From Porticoccus litoralis (GTDB lineage Bacteria > Pseudomonadota > Gammaproteobacteria > Pseudomonadales > Porticoccaceae): DNA of 64,000 nt. The DNA lies in NCBI RefSeq assembly GCF_030676955.1, contig NZ_JAUUUU010000001.1, forward strand, positions 186,001-250,000, in the 5' to 3' direction. Below the pieces are notes generated by a model that did no database searches, had not been told where the DNA came from, and worked only from the letters and a program-made list of their open reading frames with translations. Below, piece after piece: positions 33,194-40,866 of the stretch (position 1 is the stretch's first letter; every line of letters begins with the position of its first letter). The translations under genes were made by a program, and so were the position numbers.

Positions 33194-33807
33194 TAGCGTT
33201 TCTGTGTCAAAAGTGTGCCCAGCTGTTGCAGATAAACCACCAGCGCATCAATTTCTTTGACTTCGCCACTGGCAAATGGCTTGGCCGCATTGGCAATATC
33301 TTCATCGGTGTAGGGTACGCCAACCATCCGCAGTGCTTTCATCTTCGCCGCGGTATCCTTGCCGGTTACCGTATTCTCAAACAACCAGGGGAACGCTGGC
33401 ATATTGGATTCGGGCACTACATCGCGAGGGTTATAAAGGTGAGCACGGTGCCAGTCATCACTGTAACGCGCCCCAACCCTAGCGAGGTCTGGGCCGGTAC
33501 GCTTGGAGCCCCAAAGGAAGGGATGCTCGTAGACGTGTTCACCGGCAACCGAGTAGTGACCGTAACGCTCGGTTTCCGCGCGGAATGGACGAACCATTTG
33601 GGTATGGCAGACATTACAACCTTCCCGGATGTAGATATCGCGACCTTCCAAAGCCATGGCTCCGAGAGGCTTGAGTCCATCAAGAGGTTCCGTGGTATCC
33701 GCCTGCCAGAACAGGGGGATAATCTGGGCCAGGCCACCAAAGCTGATCGCAACCACGATCAGCACGATCATCAGGCCAATATTCTTTTCAACAATTTCGT
33801 GTTTCAC
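33193..33807 (-). CDS. ccoO: cbb3 oxidase monohaem cytochrome subunit CcoO
   Basis: A 204-residue monohaem cytochrome c with an N-terminal helix ('IGLMIVLIVVAISFGGLAQIIPLFW') and the haem site 'EGCNVCHTQMVRPF' (Cys64, Cys67, His68). Then come 'ERYGHYSVAGEHVYEHPFLWGSKRTGPDLARVGARYSDDWHRAHLYNPRDVVPESNMPAFPWL', whose Met is the expected axial ligand. It accepts electrons from CcoP and passes them to CcoN. It begins 15 bases after the ccoN stop. Confidence 0.96.
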   Translation of the reverse strand: MKHEIVEKNIGLMIVLIVVAISFGGLAQIIPLFWQADTTEPLDGLKPLGAMALEGRDIYIREGCNVCHTQMVRPFRAETERYGHYSVAGEHVYEHPFLWGSKRTGPDLARVGARYSDDWHRAHLYNPRDVVPESNMPAFPWLFENTVTGKDTAAKMKALRMVGVPYTDEDIANAAKPFASGEVKEIDALVVYLQQLGTLLTQKR

Positions 33808-33822
33808 TGTCGCTCTCCCCTA

Positions 33823-35268
33823 TCACGCAGTCTGTACTTGAGCAGCAACATCTTCCTGCTCCTGCTCGTCACCGCGAATCGTCCGCCACACGTTGTATGC
33901 CATGATCAGCATACCGCCGAGGAAGATGACACCACCTAGCAGTCGCACGTAGTAACCCGGATAGCTGGCCTCAATCGCTTCGGCAAAGCTGTAGGTCAAC
34001 GTGCCGTCGGTGTTGAATGCGCGCCACATCAGACCCTGTGCAATACCGTTCACCCACATGGAAGCGATATAAAGTACAGTGCCAATGGTAGACATCCAGA
34101 AGTGCAGGTTGATCAGGCTGACGCTGTACATCCGGTTGCGCTTGTAGAGCACTGGAATCAAGTTGTAAAGCATACCAATGGACACCATCGCTACCCAGCC
34201 CAGAGCACCAGAGTGCACGTGACCGATCGTCCAGTCGGTGTTATGGGAAAGTGCATTCACTGTCTTGATAGACATCATCGGGCCTTCAAAAGTGGACATA
34301 CCGTAGAAGGACAGAGAAACCACCAGGAAGCGGAGTGTCGGGTCGTTGCGCAGTTTGTGCCAAGCACCGGACAGGGTCATCATGCCGTTGATCATGCCAC
34401 CCCATGAAGGTGCCAACAGAATCAGAGACATCACCATACCCAGGCTCTGAGCCCAGTCGGGCAGTGCGGAGTACATCAGGTGGTGGGGACCCGCCCAGAT
34501 GTAGACAGCAATCAGCGCCCAGAAGTGAACAATGGACAAACGGTAGGAATAAACCGGACGACCTGCCTGCTTCGGTACAAAGTAGTACATCATGCCCAGG
34601 AAGCCAGCGGTCAGGAAGAAGCCCACCGCGTTGTGCCCGTACCACCACTGCACCATCGCATCAATGGTACCGGCGTAGGCAGAGTAGGATTTGGTAGCAG
34701 TCACCGGGATCGCAGCACTGTTGCCCAGGTGCAATACGGCAATGGTGAGGATAAAGGCACCAAAGAACCAGTTCGCCACATAGATGTGCTTGGTTGTGCG
34801 CTTCATGATGGTGCCAAAGAACACCACTGCAAACGCCACCCATACCACCGTAATGGCAATATCAATCGGCCATTCCAGTTCCGCATATTCCTTGGAGGAT
34901 GTCATCCCCAAGGGCAGAGTAATCGCCGCAGCAACAATAATGGCCTGCCAACCCCAGAAAGTGAACGCCGCCAGTGGGCCACCAAACAAGGTGGTCTGAC
35001 AGGTTCTCTGCACCACGTGGTACACAGAAGTAAACAGAGCGCAGCCGCCAAAGGCAAAAATCACTGCGTTGGTGTGAAGTGGTCTCAAGCGCCCAAAGTG
35101 AAACCAGGGCAGATTGAAGTTAATGTCGGGCCAAACCAGTTCAGCGGCGATAATGACGCCCACCAGCATACCGACAATACCCCAAACCACAGTCATGATG
35201 GCAAATTGCTTCACCACCTTGGTGTTGTAGACCGGCTGATCACCGGCAGTCGTGACATTGCTACTCAT
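33823..35268 (-). CDS. ccoN: cbb3 oxidase catalytic subunit CcoN
   Basis: The haem-copper core subunit that reduces oxygen with high affinity and pumps protons. The 481-residue protein has 12 helices and the family His ligands in 'HTNAVIFAFGGCALF', 'WYGHNAVGFFLTAGFLGMMYYFVPKQAGRPVYSYRL' (CuB His and cross-linked Tyr), 'WAGPHHLMYSALPDW' and 'TIGHVHSGALGW'. ATG 35268 ('MSSNVTTAGDQP') is the family start; an in-frame start 8 codons upstream is less likely. An FNR/ANR-type box lies about 104 bases upstream, so microaerobic induction is expected. Confidence 0.96.
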   Translation of the reverse strand: MSSNVTTAGDQPVYNTKVVKQFAIMTVVWGIVGMLVGVIIAAELVWPDINFNLPWFHFGRLRPLHTNAVIFAFGGCALFTSVYHVVQRTCQTTLFGGPLAAFTFWGWQAIIVAAAITLPLGMTSSKEYAELEWPIDIAITVVWVAFAVVFFGTIMKRTTKHIYVANWFFGAFILTIAVLHLGNSAAIPVTATKSYSAYAGTIDAMVQWWYGHNAVGFFLTAGFLGMMYYFVPKQAGRPVYSYRLSIVHFWALIAVYIWAGPHHLMYSALPDWAQSLGMVMSLILLAPSWGGMINGMMTLSGAWHKLRNDPTLRFLVVSLSFYGMSTFEGPMMSIKTVNALSHNTDWTIGHVHSGALGWVAMVSIGMLYNLIPVLYKRNRMYSVSLINLHFWMSTIGTVLYIASMWVNGIAQGLMWRAFNTDGTLTYSFAEAIEASYPGYYVRLLGGVIFLGGMLIMAYNVWRTIRGDEQEQEDVAAQVQTA

Positions 35269-35341
35269 TGGATTTTCTCGTAGTTCGTCCATTTAAAAGG
35301 AACTGCGGAGTAAAGATGTTCTCCCCACTTCTACTCCACGC

Positions 35342-35385
35342 ATATTATTCCCCAAGTGTCAGTTGCCGGTATTGATTTGCGTCAA
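35342..35385 (-). promoter_or_regulatory. FNR/ANR-type box and -10 of the cco operon
   Basis: TTGAT-TTGC-GTCAA (35372-35385) is a full match to TTGAT-N4-RTCAA. On the minus strand the -10-like TAATAT (35347-35342) lies 34 bases (centre to centre) downstream, close to the -41.5 class II arrangement. ccoN starts about 70 bases later. Confidence 0.85.
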
Positions 35386-35401
35386 GTCTGACTGGCCAGC
35401 A

Positions 35402-36625
35402 CTAACCCAACTTACGGTTTTTGTTGGCGGCAATTCTCAGGCGCAATGCATTGAGCTTGATAAAGCCCTCCGCATCTTTCTGATCATAGGCTCCTGCATC
35501 ATCTTCAAAGGTGGCGATCTTTTCGTCAAACAAACTGTCATCAGATTGACGGCCCGCAACAATGACATTGCCTTTGTACAACTTCACCCGCACCTTGCCA
35601 TTTACGACCTCTTGCGACTCATCAATCATGGTCTGCATCATCTTACGCTCGGGTGACCACCAGTAACCGTTATAGACCATTTCTGCATATTTTGGCATTA
35701 ATGAATCTTTCAGGTGGGCGACTTCCCGGTCCAGAGTCAAAGACTCAATGGCACGGTGGGCTTTCAACATGATGGTGCCGCCGGGCGTTTCATAGCAACC
35801 ACGGGACTTCATGCCTACATAGCGGTTTTCCACCAGGTCGAGGCGGCCGATACCGTTTTCACCACCGACTTTATTCAGATGCGCCAGCACTGTTGCCGGC
35901 GACATGGCCTGACCATCGATAGCGACGATATCGCCTTTCTCATAAGTCAGTTCAATATAGGTGGGCTGATCAGGTGCTGCTTCAGGAGAGACACTCCAGC
36001 GCCACATGTCCTCTTCCGCCTCCCACCATGGGTCTTCAAGATTTCCGCCTTCATAGGAGATATGAAGCAGGTTGGCGTCCATGGAATAAGGGGATTTTTT
36101 CTTCTTGTTGGAAAAATCCACAGGGATATTGTGCTCTTCACAATAGGCCATCAGTTTTTCTCGGGAGTTGAGATCCCACTCACGCCAGGGAGCAATCACC
36201 TTGATGCCCGGCTTCAGCGCGTAAGCGCCCAGCTCGAAGCGCACCTGATCATTACCCTTACCGGTGGCGCCGTGGGAAATGGCATCAGCACCGGTTTCGT
36301 TGGCGATCTCAATCAGGCGCTTGGCAATCAGCGGCCGGGCGATGGATGTGCCCAGCAGGTATTCGCCTTCGTAAACAGTGTTGGCTCGGAACATCGGGAA
36401 CACAAAGTCACGCACGAACTCTTCGCGCAGATCGTCCACGTAAATTTCCTTAACACCGAGTCCGGCAGCCTTGGCCCGCGCCGGTTCCACTTCCTCACCC
36501 TGGCCAATATCTGCGGTAAAGGTCACCACTTCACACTGATAGGTTTCCTGCAGCCAGCGAACAATCACTGAGGTATCAAGCCCTCCGGAATAGGCGAGCA
36601 CTACTTTTTTGATGTCGGACACCAC
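35402..36625 (-). CDS. argG: Argininosuccinate synthase
   Basis: ArgG joins citrulline and aspartate with ATP in arginine synthesis. The 407-residue protein has the N-type ATP pyrophosphatase loop 'VVLAYSGGLDTSVIVRWL', 'ISHGATGKGNDQVRFEL', 'KYAEMVYNGYWWSPERKMM' and 'VNGKVRVKLYKGNVIVAGR'. Starts are GTG 36625 or GTG 36622, both after AGGAG. It is a single minus-strand gene divergent from pyrC; argD and argF lie 11 kb away in this window, so arginine genes are dispersed. Confidence 0.97.
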   Translation of the reverse strand: MVSDIKKVVLAYSGGLDTSVIVRWLQETYQCEVVTFTADIGQGEEVEPARAKAAGLGVKEIYVDDLREEFVRDFVFPMFRANTVYEGEYLLGTSIARPLIAKRLIEIANETGADAISHGATGKGNDQVRFELGAYALKPGIKVIAPWREWDLNSREKLMAYCEEHNIPVDFSNKKKKSPYSMDANLLHISYEGGNLEDPWWEAEEDMWRWSVSPEAAPDQPTYIELTYEKGDIVAIDGQAMSPATVLAHLNKVGGENGIGRLDLVENRYVGMKSRGCYETPGGTIMLKAHRAIESLTLDREVAHLKDSLMPKYAEMVYNGYWWSPERKMMQTMIDESQEVVNGKVRVKLYKGNVIVAGRQSDDSLFDEKIATFEDDAGAYDQKDAEGFIKLNALRLRIAANKNRKLG

Positions 36626-36805
36626 TTGTCTCCTGATTGGAAAAATTGAGGTAAAAACTGGGCGGATATTCTAATGGCTCGGGCGCCAGTTTCACAGTAA
36701 ACCGCCTCCACGAATATCTGTTATAGATCTCGAACCCAGCCGCGACTATCAAGCGAGCAGTGTTTCCGGTAGCATTTACCTACCAATTGATGCCGATAGT
36801 TCCCC

Positions 36806-37837
36806 ATGATCCAACTCACCATAACCCGCCCTGACGACTGGCATGTGCACCTGCGTGACGGCGATGCCCTGCCATTTACAGTTCCCGATGCCGCCCGCTA
36901 TTTTGGTCGCGCTATTGTGATGCCCAACCTGGTTCCCCCGGTGCTCAACACACAGCAGGCCCTGGACTACCGGGAGCGCATTATTCAACATCGTCCCGCA
37001 CAGAGCACATGGGAGCCCCTCATGGCGCTCTACCTGACGGACAACACAACATCCGAAGAGATTGTCCAAGCCAGAGACTCCGGCATGGTATTCGCCTGCA
37101 AGTACTACCCGGCCGGCGCGACCACCAATTCGGACTCTGGCGTAACGGATCTCAACAACATTTATCCGGTGCTGGAAACCATGGAAAAAGTGGGGCTTCC
37201 CCTGCTACTGCACGGTGAGGTCACCGACGGCGATGTGGACATCTTCGACCGTGAGGCGGTGTTTATTGATCGTCACCTCGGCAAACTGACAACGGCCTTT
37301 CCCGGCCTGAAAATTGTGCTGGAGCACATTACCACCAGCGAAGGTGCCCAGTTTGTCGGTGAGGCCTCCGCCAATGTGGCAGCCACCATCACCCCGCAAC
37401 ACCTGCTGTTTAATCGTAACCAGATGCTGGCTGGCGGTATTAAGCCTCACTATTACTGCCTGCCGATCCTAAAACGCCAGCAACACCAGCAATCGTTGCT
37501 GGCCGCAGCAACCAGCGGCAGCTCCAAGTTCTTTCTGGGCACAGACTCAGCACCCCACGCCACCCACCGCAAGGAAAACGCCTGTGGTTGTGCCGGTTGC
37601 TACTCCAATCACGCCGCGCTGGAGTTGTACGCTGAAGCTTTTGAGCAGGCGGGAGCGCTGGACAAGCTGGAAGCCTTTGCCAGCCATTTCGGGGCTGACT
37701 TCTACGGACTGCCCCGCAATACCGACACCATCACGCTGGAAAAATCTCCCTGGCAAAGCCCCGCCTATCTTCCTTTTGGCGGCGACACACTGACACCGCT
37801 TGGCGGTGGCGAATATCGCCAGTGGCGAGTTATCTAA
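36806..37837 (+). CDS. pyrC: Dihydroorotase
   Basis: Zinc amidohydrolase of pyrimidine synthesis, class II (E. coli PyrC type, 343 residues). Visible metal ligands are 'DDWHVHLRDG' (His-x-His), the carboxylated Lys in 'CKYYPAGATTNSDSGV', 'LLLHGEVTD', 'LEHITTSEGA', and the catalytic Asp in 'FLGTDSAPHATHRKENACGCAGCY'. It overlaps the next gene by one base (TAATG), so the two are translationally coupled. Confidence 0.97.
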   Translation: MIQLTITRPDDWHVHLRDGDALPFTVPDAARYFGRAIVMPNLVPPVLNTQQALDYRERIIQHRPAQSTWEPLMALYLTDNTTSEEIVQARDSGMVFACKYYPAGATTNSDSGVTDLNNIYPVLETMEKVGLPLLLHGEVTDGDVDIFDREAVFIDRHLGKLTTAFPGLKIVLEHITTSEGAQFVGEASANVAATITPQHLLFNRNQMLAGGIKPHYYCLPILKRQQHQQSLLAAATSGSSKFFLGTDSAPHATHRKENACGCAGCYSNHAALELYAEAFEQAGALDKLEAFASHFGADFYGLPRNTDTITLEKSPWQSPAYLPFGGDTLTPLGGGEYRQWRVI

Positions 37838-38451
37838 TGGACCATCCACCCATTTCCTACCGCTTTCGCGGATTCCTACCCGTGGTCATTGACGTGGAGA
37901 CTGGCGGCTTCAACTCAGGTACAGATGCATTGCTTGAAGTTGCCGCCGTGACTCTCACCATGGACGATGATGGTCAACTCATGCCCTTTGAAACAATCTG
38001 CCATTCGGTACTGCCCTTTGAAGGAGCCAATATCGAGCAGGCTGCATTGGATATTACCGGGATAGATCTCAATAATCCCTACAGAATGGCACTAGAGGAA
38101 GACGAAGCGTTGCGACAAATATTTTTGCCCATTCGCAACGCGGTCAAGGAATCTCACTGCAGCCGGGCCGTGATGGTGGCCCACAACGCCCATTTTGACC
38201 TTGGCTTTATTAATGCCGCCGTAGAACGCACCGGCATTAAACGCAACCCATTCCATCCATTCTCCTGTTTTGACACTGCCACCCTTGGCGGACTGGCTTA
38301 TGGGCAGACCGTGCTAGCCAAAGCCTGTGAAGCGGCAGAGATCGAGTTTTCCAACAGCCAGGCCCACTCGGCAGCCTATGATGCTGAAAAGACGGCAGAA
38401 TTATTCTGTGGTATCGTCAATCGATGGAAAGACTTGGGCGGCTGGCGCTGA
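37837..38451 (+). CDS. rnt: Ribonuclease T
   Basis: A DEDD-family 3'-exonuclease that trims tRNA and other stable RNAs. The 204-residue protein has ExoI 'VVIDVETGGFNSGTDALLEVAAV', 'ALDITGIDLNNP', ExoII 'VMVAHNAHFDLGFINAAVERTGIKRNPFHPFSCFDTATLGGLAYGQTVL' and ExoIII 'AHSAAYDAEKTAELF' (H-x4-D, DEDDh type). ATG 37837 overlaps the pyrC stop; the pyrC-rnt pairing is common in pseudomonad-like gammaproteobacteria. Confidence 0.96.
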   Translation: MDHPPISYRFRGFLPVVIDVETGGFNSGTDALLEVAAVTLTMDDDGQLMPFETICHSVLPFEGANIEQAALDITGIDLNNPYRMALEEDEALRQIFLPIRNAVKESHCSRAVMVAHNAHFDLGFINAAVERTGIKRNPFHPFSCFDTATLGGLAYGQTVLAKACEAAEIEFSNSQAHSAAYDAEKTAELFCGIVNRWKDLGGWR

Positions 38452-38511
38452 CACAACCAGGCAACCCACCAGCTGCCCGAGCAACACCTACATAGCAATA
38501 GGAGAAGCAGC

Positions 38512-38817
38512 ATGAGCGGCAAAGGTAAGGCGATTCTCGCCCACATTACCCTGATCGGCTGGATTATCGCGTTAATTCTGAACCTGCAAAAACGTGACAG
38601 TTTTGCCTCCTACTACATTCGACAGTACCTTGGCATCATGGTGGTCGGATTTATCGGTAACATTCTCTTCATGGCCATCCACAATGCGCTCGCCAGCGTC
38701 TGGATGATTATTATCCTGGTCGCCTGGCTCATCAGCCTCGTTGGGGCCTGTACCGACAAGAAAAACGAAGTGCCCTATATAGGGCGATATTTTCAGGAAT
38801 GGTTTAAGGGGCTCTAG
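38512..38817 (+). CDS. Small DUF4870-like membrane protein
   Basis: A 101-residue protein with three hydrophobic helices ('ILAHITLIGWIIALILNL', 'YLGIMVVGFIGNILFMAI', 'VWMIIILVAWLISLVGA') separated by short polar turns, ending in 'YFQEWFKGL'. The pattern resembles DUF4870/Tic20-like small membrane proteins of unknown function. It follows rnt after 60 bases and has GGAG before its ATG, so it may belong to the pyrC-rnt transcript. Confidence 0.7.
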   Translation: MSGKGKAILAHITLIGWIIALILNLQKRDSFASYYIRQYLGIMVVGFIGNILFMAIHNALASVWMIIILVAWLISLVGACTDKKNEVPYIGRYFQEWFKGL

Positions 38818-38867
38818 AACAAGAGGTTCAGATTTAAGAGATTTTAAATAAGAGCTTCAGGATTAAG

Positions 38868-38888
38868 GAGCTGGCTAATAGCCAGCTC
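38868..38888. terminator. Inverted repeat between convergent genes
   Basis: GAGCTGGCTA and TAGCCAGCTC (38868-38888) form an almost loopless perfect palindrome between the convergent DUF4870-like and ferredoxin genes. No T-run follows on either strand, so it may be a weak bidirectional terminator or a protein site. Confidence 0.4.
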
Positions 38889-38920
38889 GAGACACTCTAC
38901 AAATTGCAGAGCAACACCCA

Positions 38921-39241
38921 TCAATATTGAGAAACTGGTAACCTGACGACTAGGCCATCCAACTCGTCCGTCACTTTTATCTGGCAGCTCAAGCGGCTGG
39001 TCGGTTCAGGTGCAACGACCATTTCCAGCATCATTTTTTCAGCGCCTTCGGGTTCTCCGACTTTGTCGTACCAGGCTTCATCCACATAACAATGGCAGGT
39101 GGCGCAACTGCACACCCCTCCACACTCTGCAAGAATACCGTCGATCATGTTGTCCACAGCACCCTGCATCACGGTATTACCGACGGGCACATCAACTTCG
39201 TACTCGCCTCCGTTAGCTTCCACGTAATGAATAATTGGCAT
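38921..39241 (-). CDS. 2Fe-2S ferredoxin (putidaredoxin/adrenodoxin type)
   Basis: A 106-residue ferredoxin. The cluster-binding motif is 'CGGVCSCATCHCYVDEAW' (C-x5-C-x2-C pattern, about residues 40-57) with the distal Cys in 'SRLSCQIKV', as in putidaredoxin and terpredoxin. Such ferredoxins feed cytochrome P450s or other oxygenases. It is encoded 33 bases after its probable FAD reductase. No P450 gene is in this window, so the final acceptor is unknown. Confidence 0.9.
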   Translation of the reverse strand: MPIIHYVEANGGEYEVDVPVGNTVMQGAVDNMIDGILAECGGVCSCATCHCYVDEAWYDKVGEPEGAEKMMLEMVVAPEPTSRLSCQIKVTDELDGLVVRLPVSQY

Positions 39242-39274
39242 TGAAAAACCCTTATGACTACCTGTAATAATTTT

Positions 39275-40492
39275 TTAACTGATCAGGCCTTTTAGATCGA
39301 AGTTTTCATCCGCCAAATGTGCGGGATCGATGCCTATACCACTGACCAGCAACTGCCTAGCCACCATAAACTCTTTGGGACGATTGATGCAATCTGCAGC
39401 CAACAACTGATTGCCGCGAAGATACCAGGCAACAAAACTTCTGCCCTGCTCGGGATTACCGCGTAACACCAGGTTATCGAAGCCATCATGAAGCCCGGCG
39501 ATCTGTAACTTTAAGTCGTATTGGTCAGACCAGAACCACGGGTAACCGTCGTAACAGAGCCGATTTCCACAAATGCTTGCGGCCGCCGACTTTGCCTGCT
39601 CCATCGCATTGGGAACGGACTCCAGTCGCAGACGCCTGCCCAGTAGCCTACTGGGGTGATTGGCACAATCTCCCGCCGCAAAAATTCTGGAATCTTCCGT
39701 GGCTGCATATCCATCCACCCAAATGCCATTATCCACTTTCAAACCGCAGCCTGAAGCCAGCTCCGTATTGGGGATCACACCAATACCGACAATCACCAAA
39801 TCTGCGGGTAGTCTTCGCCCGTCGGTACTGACTACACCGGCGACTTGACCATCCCCTTCAATAGCGGCAACTGCCCAGTCAGTGAGAACAACCACTCCCT
39901 CTTCCGTGTGGACCCGTCGGTAAAAAGCAGACACTTCCGGCGCAGTGACCCTGGCGAGCAGCCGTGGCTGCACCTCAAGCACGGTCACACTGACGCCCAG
40001 TCTTCGCAATGCCGCTGCCGATTCCAGGCCGATGTAACCACCACCCACAATGACCACCCGAGTAGCTGACTGCAGCTGCCCCCGTATGCCATCGACATCA
40101 TCCAAGGTTCTCAGGTAATGAACTCCCTGTAGGTTGGCACCAGGAACCTGAAGCTGCCTGACCCTGGCACCTGTGCAAAGCGCCAGCTTGTCGTAACCAT
40201 AACGCTCGCCATTTTCAAGTAAGACAGAACGGGAAGCTCGATCGATCGACACAACTCGACCCTTCAGCAATTTGATGCCATGTTTTTCATACACAGCCGG
40301 TGGGCGGATTTGCAGAGACTCCCTGCCCCGTTCACCGGACAGATAATCTTTGGACAACGGCGGACGCTGGTACGGGACGGCGGAATCATCACCGATAATC
40401 CAAATATCGCCAGTCCAGCCCTCCTGCCGCAGGCTCGGAGCAAGCTGGGCCGCCGCATGGCTCGCCCCGACAATAATCACCCGCCCAGTCAT
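39275..40492 (-). CDS. FAD-dependent ferredoxin reductase (putidaredoxin-reductase type)
   Basis: A 405-residue flavoprotein with FAD-binding 'VIIVGASHAAAQLAPSLRQEGW' at the N-terminus, 'YQRPPLSKDYLSG', NAD(P)-binding 'VVIVGGGYIGLESAAALRRLGVSVTVLE' at about 143-170, and 'IFAAGDCANHPS'. It should transfer electrons from NAD(P)H to the adjacent 2Fe-2S ferredoxin. ATG 40492 is chosen because the first residues then match the family; the frame extends 10 codons further upstream. The ferredoxin gene follows after 33 bases. Confidence 0.92.
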   Translation of the reverse strand: MTGRVIIVGASHAAAQLAPSLRQEGWTGDIWIIGDDSAVPYQRPPLSKDYLSGERGRESLQIRPPAVYEKHGIKLLKGRVVSIDRASRSVLLENGERYGYDKLALCTGARVRQLQVPGANLQGVHYLRTLDDVDGIRGQLQSATRVVIVGGGYIGLESAAALRRLGVSVTVLEVQPRLLARVTAPEVSAFYRRVHTEEGVVVLTDWAVAAIEGDGQVAGVVSTDGRRLPADLVIVGIGVIPNTELASGCGLKVDNGIWVDGYAATEDSRIFAAGDCANHPSRLLGRRLRLESVPNAMEQAKSAAASICGNRLCYDGYPWFWSDQYDLKLQIAGLHDGFDNLVLRGNPEQGRSFVAWYLRGNQLLAADCINRPKEFMVARQLLVSGIGIDPAHLADENFDLKGLIS

Positions 40493-40866
40493 TAACTGCA
40501 CCTGCTCCACAAAAGGGCACATTATCAGGACAGCCGTTGAAGGAAGGCAAGCCGCGGTCTCCGCAGCATCGCCATCCCACTCACAATCAACGTCGAAAAC
40601 ATGCTTAATTGTAGAAAAACTAGCTAAGACTTCAGTTGGCGATAATTATTTTACTTTATGTAATATATAGAGAAATTATTTTATCCAGGAAGCGGCGTCA
40701 CTAAAACCAACAAAGAATACCACTTGAAATATCTAGAAATTGTAACTAGACTACAGCGCCCTCAAACCGAGCGTTGCAACCTCATACACATGGAATTCGC
40801 CACATCATTGGCGTTAGAATAGCCGCCCTGCCCTGCAGGCCAGCAAACCAATTAACCGAGATAACA
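40493..40866. other. Gene-free region between the ferredoxin reductase and maeB genes
   Basis: About 370 bases without a convincing gene. The part from 40610 to 40740 is A+T rich and repeats the string AATTATTTTA near 40644 and 40675. A possible maeB promoter is TTGGCG (40636-40641) with TAATAT (40661-40666), but the 19-base spacing is poor. I see no clear operator. Confidence 0.5.

Noticed and set aside
32896..33939. A 347-codon open frame on the plus strand
   Set aside because: It runs opposite ccoP, ccoQ and ccoO, all of which have firm motifs.
35714..36571. A 285-codon open frame on the plus strand
   Set aside because: It is the antisense shadow of argG and shows no domain pattern.
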